A stretch of 39,014 bases of DNA from Natrialba hulunbeirensis JCM 10989 (GTDB lineage: Archaea; Halobacteriota; Halobacteria; Halobacteriales; Natrialbaceae), in the NCBI RefSeq assembly GCF_000337575.1, contig NZ_AOIM01000009.1, positions 1 through 39,014 on the forward strand, in the 5' to 3' direction. How positions within the stretch are numbered: position 1 is the stretch's first letter; each line of letters starts with the position of its first letter. The notes under the pieces were generated by a model that made no database searches, was not told where the DNA came from, and saw only the letters and a list, made by a program, of their open reading frames with translations. Below, piece by piece: positions 17,599 to 23,711 of this stretch. The translations under genes were made by a program, and so were the position numbers.

Positions 17599-19062
17599 TC
17601 AATCGGATTTAATTTCAATATCGTGTTGGGCAACGTTGAGATACGTCAGGTCTGGTGGCAACTGATAGACACCATCTTCAGGGAAGAAATCCACATCCAA
17701 ATCCTTGAGATTCTCTTCATCGTATTCGAAGCCGAGTCCACCCTGTCCTCCTTGTAGCTCAATAGACTCAACAACTATCGAGCCATAAAAGTCTGGATTC
17801 GAGTGAAAGCATGCTTGAACAGAACTACACCGGTCAGTCCACTGGCCGTCTCGGGCTGGCGCATAAATAACTCCCTCGTAGAAGGGACTTCCTCCAGGGC
17901 CAAAGTCAATCTCCATCGTGTCTTTCCCATACAACTGGATTACCGATGCATCCTGTCGCTCTGGTTCATCATAATAAACGACATCACCAGAGTCGGCTTC
18001 GAAGTTTCCAGTCGCATATATTTTGAGTACATTATCACCAGTCCGACTTGGAACAGTAATTGCATCCTCGCCTGCTGTAATGTCCCCATCGACAACAAGG
18101 GTCGCGTTCCCATCAGTTAGAGTAAAGCTATATTGATCTCCTGGCTCGATATCATCTGTATAGTACAATCCATCTTGACGATCTCTGTCGCTCGTTTCAT
18201 TCAGGAATACTGTATCCTCGTTCGATACTGTTTGATTCACAATTTGGTCGATTTCGTCGCTAATGTCATCTCGGACACCCCATCGCCGTTCGTCAGTCAC
18301 GTTTGGATTTCCGCCTGTGCTAAACCCATCAGGGTCGGTGAACGTGATGCCCGAGTCGAAGGACTCGTCTACATCAAAATATCCCATCCGGACGACGACC
18401 GTCTGATCGTCACTACACTCCTCCAACACTGCCCCACTGCCGACTTCCTGGACGAAGTAGTTTTGCCAACCGACGCAGTACTCGCTCTCTACTGTCACTG
18501 TGACGTTTTCGTTCTCGATGATCGATGATTCAGATCGAGTCGATGCATCGAGCTGGCTCACTGTGATATCGCCCTGCCCGAGTTCCTCCTCACCGCTCAC
18601 GTTCACGACCGGGAAGTTGAGAGTCGTTGTACTGTGATCATAGTCGAACTGCGGTGCCGAGACAAGTCGTGTTTCATTCCCAGTTTCGCGGAATACTGCG
18701 CCACCCTCTGATGCAATCTTCGTTCCGTCATTGCCCACCCATTCGACGGTCCCAATCGTGGTCTCAATCGTCTCGTCTAATCCCTCAGATTCAATAACAA
18801 CGCTACCGGTGTTTTCGCGGGTTACTGCCCCGTACTCGTTGAGGTCGATGTCCGTTCCACGTGTCGTCTCACCGTGTTGTGTAACAACGTGCATCTGCGT
18901 GTTGAGCTCGACCATCGCCTGTTCAACCCGCTCTTGTTCTGTCGTCTCTGAGACTGTGTTAATCATCGGCCCCGCACTCAAGAGTAAGACGATTGCGCCG
19001 ATCGATACTAACCCAAAAAGAAGGACGACACCGACGAGTGATGTCGCACCACGAGTGTTCAT
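17599..19062 (-). CDS. Pilin-like exported protein, paralogue 2 (DUF7289/DUF7305-like)
   Basis: 487 residues with the same architecture as its neighbour: short N-terminus (MNTRGATSL), hydrophobic helix at about 9-30 (LVGVVLLFGLVSIGAIVLLLSAG), then TEQERVEQAMVELNTQM. Segments aligned between the two include GSVFRETGNETRVIS / GAVFRETGNETRLVS, VTVESEYYRGWESYF / VTVESEYCVGWQNYF, CSEQVC / CSSVQAC and PPQLTYLNVAHHEV / PPDLTYLNVAQHDI. Its DNA is visibly richer in A+T than the genes around it, particularly from 17900 to 18300. It is predicted to be surface-exposed or part of a pilus-like structure. Function is inferred only from the N-terminal pattern. Confidence 0.82.
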   Translation of the reverse strand: MNTRGATSLVGVVLLFGLVSIGAIVLLLSAGPMINTVSETTEQERVEQAMVELNTQMHVVTQHGETTRGTDIDLNEYGAVTRENTGSVVIESEGLDETIETTIGTVEWVGNDGTKIASEGGAVFRETGNETRLVSAPQFDYDHSTTTLNFPVVNVSGEEELGQGDITVSQLDASTRSESSIIENENVTVTVESEYCVGWQNYFVQEVGSGAVLEECSDDQTVVVRMGYFDVDESFDSGITFTDPDGFSTGGNPNVTDERRWGVRDDISDEIDQIVNQTVSNEDTVFLNETSDRDRQDGLYYTDDIEPGDQYSFTLTDGNATLVVDGDITAGEDAITVPSRTGDNVLKIYATGNFEADSGDVVYYDEPERQDASVIQLYGKDTMEIDFGPGGSPFYEGVIYAPARDGQWTDRCSSVQACFHSNPDFYGSIVVESIELQGGQGGLGFEYDEENLKDLDVDFFPEDGVYQLPPDLTYLNVAQHDIEIKSD

Positions 19063-19082
19063 GCATCTACTCTATATTTCTT

Positions 19083-19096
19083 ACATATAATAATAT
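19083..19096 (-). promoter_or_regulatory. TATA region for pilin-like paralogue 2
   Basis: Minus strand ATATTATTATATGT, centred about 27 bases before the start at 19062, within an AT-rich intergenic stretch running to about 19340. Confidence 0.55.
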
Positions 19097-19312
19097 TCAA
19101 AAGACTACGACAGTTCATAGTATCTGAATCAATGATATTCTGTCCGAATAATTTCCAGGGATGTCAACTCTGTTTTTCTGTGTTAGAAACAACGTAACTA
19201 CGAGATCAATCACTTCGATCTGAAATCCTGGTTTGCAGAGTTCTGTTACAACGGGTGGCGACTTCTATTATCAGATAGTGCTTGGCTTCCAGGGACAGTC
19301 GAAGATAAACAC

Positions 19313-19321
19313 TTGTATACC
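19313..19321 (+). promoter_or_regulatory. TATA-like box for the DUF106 gene
   Basis: TTGTATACC centred 33 bases before the ATG at 19350, allowing only a very short leader. Confidence 0.5.
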
Positions 19322-19349
19322 GAACCTGCCCTAGCCCTAACATACCCAG

Positions 19350-20306
19350 ATGACACGGACAGCCGAAAAGATCAATGCACTCGTTCGGGAGGACTCCTCG
19401 ATGACCGAGGCACTCGAGTCCATCCGGGCGACAGCCGACGAAAACGGCGGCGAAGTCCAGTGGGGCGACGTCAGTGACGACCTGACGAGCGGCCAGTGGG
19501 GGCGTCTGATCGAGAAGGGCGTATTGGTCGACGGCGATGAGGGCTTCGAGATCGCCGACCGCGAAGCCTACGACGAGGCGCTCGACGGCGACGGAACTGG
19601 TTCGGCCTTCCCCGACGCCGACGTCGAAATCGACGCAGAAGCATCCAAGTGGTCCCAGTGGGACAAACTCGCCGGAGTTGGATCGCTCTTGCTGATGTTC
19701 GGCTACTGGCTTGACCCGGTCCGCGACACGGTCGGTGGGACACTGAATCTCCTACTTGGCCCGCTCGACGCCGCGTTGCCGTTCTACGCCGTCATCCTCT
19801 CTGTTGCACTCCTGACGGGGCTCTACTCGACGCTCTTACAGGCGAATCTGATGAACCCCGAGGTGCTCGGCAAGTACCAAAAGCGGATGAAGGCGATGCA
19901 GGACAAACAGCAGGACGTTCGTGACCGCAAGCAGGAGGCCGAAGAACGCGGTGCGAGCGAGGCCGAACTCGAACAACTCGAGAACGAACTCGAACAGGTC
20001 CGCGAAGAGCAGATGGAGGCGATGGCCGAGAACATGGGGATGTTCAAAGAACAGATCCGTCCGATGGTCTGGATCATGCTGTTTACGATCCCAATCTTCC
20101 TATGGATGTACTGGAAGATCCACGACGGAAACGTCGCCGGTGCTGAGTGGACCGTCGTGATGCCGATCGTTGGAGTCGTTGACTGGACGGACGGCGTTAT
20201 CGGTCCGATGCCGGCCTGGATCCTCTGGTACTTCCTGTGCTCGATGGGCTTTACCCAGCTGCTCCGGAAGTCGCTCAACATCGATATGACGCCGTCGACG
20301 ACCTAA
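19350..20306 (+). CDS. DUF106 family membrane insertase, archaeal Oxa1/YidC-like (Ylp1)
   Basis: 318 residues. An acidic soluble N-terminal region (about 1-105) precedes the first membrane segment (LAGVGSLLLMFGYWLD), then FYAVILSVALLTGLYSTLLQANLMNPEVLGKYQKRMKAMQDKQ. A charged coiled coil (about 175-235, KQEAEERGASEAELEQLENELEQVREEQMEAMAENMGMFKEQIRPM) separates this from the C-terminal membrane segments. The three-TM core with a cytosolic coiled coil is the hallmark of the DUF106/Ylp1 branch of the Oxa1 superfamily (relatives EMC3, GET1, TMCO1), which insert proteins into the membrane. Its presence between adk and cmk matches the common archaeal order secY-adk-DUF106-cmk-cbf5. Confidence 0.9.
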   Translation: MTRTAEKINALVREDSSMTEALESIRATADENGGEVQWGDVSDDLTSGQWGRLIEKGVLVDGDEGFEIADREAYDEALDGDGTGSAFPDADVEIDAEASKWSQWDKLAGVGSLLLMFGYWLDPVRDTVGGTLNLLLGPLDAALPFYAVILSVALLTGLYSTLLQANLMNPEVLGKYQKRMKAMQDKQQDVRDRKQEAEERGASEAELEQLENELEQVREEQMEAMAENMGMFKEQIRPMVWIMLFTIPIFLWMYWKIHDGNVAGAEWTVVMPIVGVVDWTDGVIGPMPAWILWYFLCSMGFTQLLRKSLNIDMTPSTT

Positions 20307-20502
20307 CGTCGGGACCCACCCCGATTCGGTGATTGCAACTGGTGGGTACCGCGCCCACCCCGTATCTATTCTGTCTTCAGACCCTGTGCTCTCGGATCGC
20401 GTACTCTCGGGTCACGTACTCCCTGTTCACTCAGACCGAGACCGCATCTCCGCTGTCGAACAGTGTCTGGCAGTGTCCACACGGCTCCACCGATTCAAAA
20501 CC

Positions 20503-20511
20503 CATTTTACC
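20503..20511 (+). promoter_or_regulatory. TATA-like box for cmk-cbf5
   Basis: CATTTTACC centred 25 bases before the cmk ATG at 20532. This spacing supports the ATG at 20532 as the start, not an upstream ATG at 20463. Confidence 0.45.
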
Positions 20512-20531
20512 CGGCACGTCGCAGATTGCAT

Positions 20532-21107
20532 ATGTTACTGACCGTCTCTGGCCCGCCAGGCAGCGGGAAGAGCACCACTGCCGAATTGCTTGCCGACGCG
20601 TTCGATCTCGACCACGTCAGCGGCGGCGACATCTTCCGCCAGCTCGCGGACGAACGCGGCTACACCCCACTCGAGTTCAACAAACTCGCAGAGGAGAACG
20701 ACCAGATTGACCGCGACCTTGACCGGCGGCTCCGTGAAATCGCCGTCGAGGAAGATGACCTGGTACTCGAGTCCCGGCTGGCTGGCTGGCTCGCCGGCGA
20801 CCAAGCGGACTTCCGCTTCTGGCTCGATGCGCCGCCGGCGGTTCGTGGCGAGCGAATCGGCGAGCGTGAGGACAAGGATCCCGACCGTGCCACGGAGGAA
20901 ACCCAGGCTCGTGAAGCGAGCGAGGCCCAGCGCTACGAGGAGTACTACGGGATCGACATTCGTGACCTGACTATCTACGACCTCTCGGTCAATACGGCTC
21001 GCTGGGAACCCGACGCCGTTCTCGACATGCTCGTCACGGCCGTCGAGGAGTACGATGCCACAGGTGATGAGGGCCAGGCTGCCGTCCCACTCGAGTACGA
21101 TATCTAG
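20532..21107 (+). CDS. cmk: Cytidylate kinase (archaeal type)
   Basis: 191 residues, phosphorylating CMP and dCMP with ATP. The P-loop GPPGSGKST is at residues 7-15, directly after the LLTVS strand, and the next part ([32 protein letters not shown]) is typical of the short archaeal Cmk. [34 protein letters not shown] (arginine-rich lid) and the Y-x2[14 protein letters not shown] motif follow. A longer frame exists from 20463, but its extra 23 residues are not conserved-looking and precede the TATA-based transcription start. cbf5 begins two bases after its stop, so the two form an operon. Confidence 0.94.
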   Translation: MLLTVSGPPGSGKSTTAELLADAFDLDHVSGGDIFRQLADERGYTPLEFNKLAEENDQIDRDLDRRLREIAVEEDDLVLESRLAGWLAGDQADFRFWLDAPPAVRGERIGEREDKDPDRATEETQAREASEAQRYEEYYGIDIRDLTIYDLSVNTARWEPDAVLDMLVTAVEEYDATGDEGQAAVPLEYDI

Positions 21108-21108
21108 C

Positions 21109-22089
21109 ATGACACAACGCCAGCGCCTCCGCCCTGCTCCGGGCGACCGCACACCAGCCGAACTCTTACAGTTCGGTGTCGTCAACCTCGATAAGCCACC
21201 GGGACCGTCCTCACACCAGGTTAGCGGCTGGCTTCGCGACGCCGTTGTCGATGCGCTGGCGGAGGCTGATTCCGATGGGGACGGCGACAGCGACAGCAAC
21301 AGCGACAGTGACAGTGACGATGACACCACCCCAACAATCGATCAGGCCGCCCACGCCGGCACGCTCGATCCCAAAGTCACCGGCTGTCTCCCGACCATGC
21401 TCGGTGATGCAACCCGTCTCGCACAGGTCTTCCTCGAGGGACACAAGGAGTACGTCGCGGTACTCGAGTGCCACGGCTCGATTCCGGCGGATGCCGCATC
21501 GACGGTCGCCGAATTTGAGGGACCGATCTATCAGAAGCCACCGAGAAAGAGTGCGGTCTCGCGCCGGCTTCGAGTCCGCGAGATGTACGATCTGGAGGTT
21601 CTCGAAGCGGGCGATCGCCAACTGCTGTTACGGATTCGCTGTGAGAGCGGTACCTACGTCCGAAAGCTCTGTCACGATCTTGGACTGGCACTCGGGACTG
21701 GCGGGCACATGGGACACCTCCGCCGAACAGCGACCTCGCCGTTCGACGATACGGATCTCTACACCGCGACGGAGTTTCTCGATGCACTGTCGTTCTGGCT
21801 TGAGGACGACGATCCAAGCCTGCTGTACGACATCGTCGAACCCGCCGAGCGGATTCTCGAGGACGTTCCGCGCGTCATAATCGACTCGACGGCTGCACGA
21901 GAAGTCGCAACGGGTGCCCCGGTCTACGCACCAGGGGTACAGGAGGTCGACGCTGAGACTGTACTCGAGCGCGGTGATCTCGTGGCCTGCTATACCCAGG
22001 TTGGCTCGGCGGTCTGTCTTGGCGAACTCGTTGGTGATCCTGATGCGGAATCGGGTGTGGTCGTAGACCTCGAGCGCGTGCTCGTCTGA
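21109..22089 (+). CDS. cbf5: tRNA/rRNA pseudouridine synthase Cbf5
   Basis: 326 residues. Cbf5 is the catalytic subunit of archaeal H/ACA ribonucleoproteins and also makes tRNA pseudouridine-55. The catalytic aspartate is D87 in HAGTLDPKVTG. Other family segments are GVVNLDKPPGPSSHQV, EYVAVLECHG, KPPRKSAVSRRLRVREMYDLEVLE, CESGTYVRKLCHDLGLALG and GHMGHLRRTATSPF. A C-terminal PUA domain spans about 255-326. Between the first motif and the catalytic loop (residues about 51-76) lies an Asp/Ser/Gly-rich insertion encoded by GACAGC/T repeats, not present in the family generally. The start is the ATG two bases after cmk. An upstream in-frame ATG at 21055 would lie inside cmk. Confidence 0.95.
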   Translation: MTQRQRLRPAPGDRTPAELLQFGVVNLDKPPGPSSHQVSGWLRDAVVDALAEADSDGDGDSDSNSDSDSDDDTTPTIDQAAHAGTLDPKVTGCLPTMLGDATRLAQVFLEGHKEYVAVLECHGSIPADAASTVAEFEGPIYQKPPRKSAVSRRLRVREMYDLEVLEAGDRQLLLRIRCESGTYVRKLCHDLGLALGTGGHMGHLRRTATSPFDDTDLYTATEFLDALSFWLEDDDPSLLYDIVEPAERILEDVPRVIIDSTAAREVATGAPVYAPGVQEVDAETVLERGDLVACYTQVGSAVCLGELVGDPDAESGVVVDLERVLV

Positions 22090-22203
22090 GTTGCAGTTGT
22101 TCGCTCCGGTGCCGTCGTGGCACATACCGCAGGTCACTGTTTTCTGTTCGGATTCGCTGTCCCACCGTGGTCAGCATGCCTCGAACGGAGCCTGAAACGA
22201 CAC

Positions 22204-22211
22204 GCTTAAAC
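22204..22211 (+). promoter_or_regulatory. TATA box for tRNA-Pro
   Basis: GCTTAAAC centred about 29 bases before the 5' end of the tRNA, the expected distance for a short 5' leader. Confidence 0.5.
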
Positions 22212-22236
22212 AGCAGACACTCATCGTATCACGTGC

Positions 22237-22307
22237 GGGACCGTGGGGTAGTGGTATCCTCTGCGGATGGGGTCCGTAGGACCCGAGTTCAATTCTCGGC
22301 GGTCCCA
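22237..22307 (+). tRNA. tRNA-Pro (anticodon GGG)
   Basis: A 71-base cloverleaf can be folded by eye. The acceptor stem is GGGACCG with CGGTCCC (22237-22243 and 22300-22306), followed by discriminator A. The anticodon stem TGCGG/CCGTA encloses loop ATGGGGT, putting GGG at positions 34-36. The T arm is CCGAG-TTCAATT-CTCGG. The CCA end is not encoded. No intron was seen. It marks the left edge of an accessory island, and tRNA genes are common integration sites. I found no convincing repeat of its 3' end downstream. Confidence 0.95.
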
Positions 22308-22380
22308 CTCGAACTTATCTAAGTGTTCAACTTGTAGCGGCTCGTACCCCGAGGCGACCGAAAATCCAATCTTCGCTTTC

Positions 22381-22390
22381 GGTATATTAC
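22381..22390 (+). promoter_or_regulatory. TATA box for the small zinc-ribbon gene
   Basis: GGTATATTAC, centred about 25 bases before a predicted transcript start near 22410, which would leave a short leader carrying the ribosome-binding site. Confidence 0.5.
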
Positions 22391-22410
22391 CACATAGCCG
22401 ACAGCACAAC

Positions 22411-22417
22411 GGGAGGT
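22411..22417 (+). promoter_or_regulatory. Shine-Dalgarno site deciding the 22425 start
   Basis: GGGAGGT complements the 16S rRNA 3' end and stands seven bases before the GTG at 22425. An alternative GTG at 22416 lies within this site and is therefore unlikely to be the start. Confidence 0.6.
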
Positions 22418-22424
22418 GGTCGGC

Positions 22425-22655
22425 GTGACGGTCGCACCGTGGCCGTCGGTCAACCATTCGACCTGCGAACATTGCGGTGCCCACGTCACCGATCGGTTCC
22501 GCCGTGTCTTCGGTGACGATCGGGACCGAGCCCACCGCTGCGGAGAGTGCGATTCGTACGCTCGACTGAGCCGTGGCTCCGCTGCTGGCGTCGACGTGCC
22601 GGTGCCAGATCCAGAAACGTCCGCCGGTCGGCACGGAGGTGAGGCTGATACCTAA
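22425..22655 (+). CDS. Small zinc-ribbon protein (DUF7563-like)
   Basis: 76 residues. Two CxxC pairs (CEHC and CGEC) flank the block GAHVTDRFRRVFGDDRDRAHR and are followed by DSYARLSRGSAAGVDVPVPDPE. The spacing is that of a single zinc ribbon, and the 'RVFGD..D..HRC.EC' pattern recurs in small haloarchaeal proteins of plasmids, proviruses and islands. A role in nucleic-acid binding is plausible but only inferred. It starts at a GTG supported by a strong ribosome-binding site, and the next gene overlaps its end. Located 118 bases after tRNA-Pro, it is the first gene of the accessory island. Confidence 0.75.
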   Translation: MTVAPWPSVNHSTCEHCGAHVTDRFRRVFGDDRDRAHRCGECDSYARLSRGSAAGVDVPVPDPETSAGRHGGEADT

Positions 22656-22926
22656 ACGGGTCGACCCGCGAAACCTCCCGTCTGGCTACTCGCCTGCATT
22701 CATCCAACTCTCTGACGGCCTGGTGTGCGTACCGGACGCCACTGTCCGTGACTCGGGCTGGCTTGAGTTCACCGAGTGGTCCGGTACGACCGGTCTGGTG
22801 CCGCCGCGAGAGTGTGGCCGGGTAAAGTTCATTGCGACGGAACTCGTCGAAGACACGCTACGGCGACGTATCACGAACGCCGATATTCGCGTAGAGCATC
22901 ATCCAGAAGGCGAGGTGGGTCGGTGA
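22639..22926 (+). CDS. Hypothetical protein of the tRNA-Pro island
   Basis: 95 residues from GTG at 22639, overlapping the zinc-ribbon gene by 17 bases, so probably coupled to it. The sequence RLIPKRVDPRNLPSGYSPAFIQLSDGLVCVPDATVRDSGWLEFTEWSGTTGLVPPRECGRVKFIATELVEDTLRRRITNADIRVEHHPEGEVGR has good haloarchaeal codon bias and the look of a small beta-rich protein. No family is recognised. A longer GTG start at 22573 exists but would overlap the previous gene by 83 bases in another frame. Confidence 0.6.
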   Translation: MRLIPKRVDPRNLPSGYSPAFIQLSDGLVCVPDATVRDSGWLEFTEWSGTTGLVPPRECGRVKFIATELVEDTLRRRITNADIRVEHHPEGEVGR

Positions 22927-22930
22927 GCGG

Positions 22931-23194
22931 TCAGCTTACGAGAGATACTGAGGGAACTAAGTTAAGCATATCTAAGGCCATAATAAATAGGAGAATTCCG
23001 AGAACGGTAAACGCAATTGGGAGATTCTCGTTTACCCACCCATTTGCTGGTTCTGAAACCAGTTGTAGAGCGCTAAAGACGACTAATAGCATACAGATAA
23101 ATGCTGCAATCAGATTTTGCTGGAGATACATCGTAATTCCGGCTAATGAAAGCCCGATTCCGGCTAGTGCTGTACCCGGCTTGGAATCGTTCAT
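22931..23194 (-). CDS. Small AT-rich membrane protein
   Basis: 87 residues with three hydrophobic segments (about 8-22, 26-47 and 58-80): GTALAGIGLSLAGITMYLQQNLIAAFICMLLVVFSALQLVS, then IAFTVLGILLFIMALDMLNLV. There is no signal for a specific family. Base composition is clearly lower in G+C than the flanking genes, and codons such as ATA, TTA and AGA are frequent, suggesting foreign origin. A minus-strand TATA-like CAATAAATTA near 23209-23218 would serve it. It lies on the opposite strand to its neighbours, exactly at the broken 5' end of the next gene. Confidence 0.6.
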   Translation of the reverse strand: MNDSKPGTALAGIGLSLAGITMYLQQNLIAAFICMLLVVFSALQLVSEPANGWVNENLPIAFTVLGILLFIMALDMLNLVPSVSLVS

Positions 23195-23228
23195 TAGGTC
23201 AACTAATTTATTGCTACCCCATGTAACT

Positions 23229-23711
23229 TTTCTTCGACAGGATCGATCACTACAGCGAGGCGCTGACCGGATTCGCGACGGTCGGTTCTGCCAGCAGCGC
23301 CTCTACACGTGCGGGTTCAACGAGAGCATCTACTACCCGTACACGAGCTTGAAGTACCACACGCTGCTCGTAGCGTCGCTCTTGGACAACTACCGCGCCG
23401 GTCACGAGTTCCCCGATCTCCTCCTGGTTGTGGACGATTCCGAGGAGATCGTGCCCCATCGGACGGTCTACGCGGGCGACCGCTTCGCGCTTCGAATCGA
23501 CGAGGACGCGGACGCGCAACCGTGGGCGCGCTTTGGAAGCCGCCCGTGGCAGTCGTGGGCGTCGGCGTGGAAGCGCCTCACCGCGCACCCGCTCGACGTC
23601 AATCACGACAAGCACGACATGGCTCTCGATGCGAACCTTCGTCGGATCTGGAGTTGGAGTACCGCACTCCAGTACATCGAAGATCTTGAAACCCGGAGGG
23701 AGAACGCGTGA
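23229..23711 (+). pseudogene. 5'-truncated and frameshifted HRAMP-type protein remnant
   Basis: From 23280 to the TGA at 23709-23711 one frame encodes RFCQQRLYTCGFNESIYYPYTSLKYHTLLVASLLDNYRAGHEFPDLLLVVDD... to ENA. I recognise this as a haloarchaeal family usually encoded beside RAMP-like proteins. No start codon with a plausible N-terminus exists in that frame. From 23230 to about 23277 a different frame has the coding character (FFDRIDHYSEALTGFA, nearly all codons ending in G or C). The switch needs the loss of one base near 23278-23290. Upstream of 23229 the sequence becomes AT-rich and non-homologous, so the N-terminal part is gone. The stop overlaps the GTG of the next gene (GTGA). Confidence 0.65.

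Noticed and set aside
22776..23228. 5' extension of the HRAMP-type frame back to 22776
   Set aside because: It runs antisense through the AT-rich membrane gene, has poor codon bias and no resemblance to the downstream protein.
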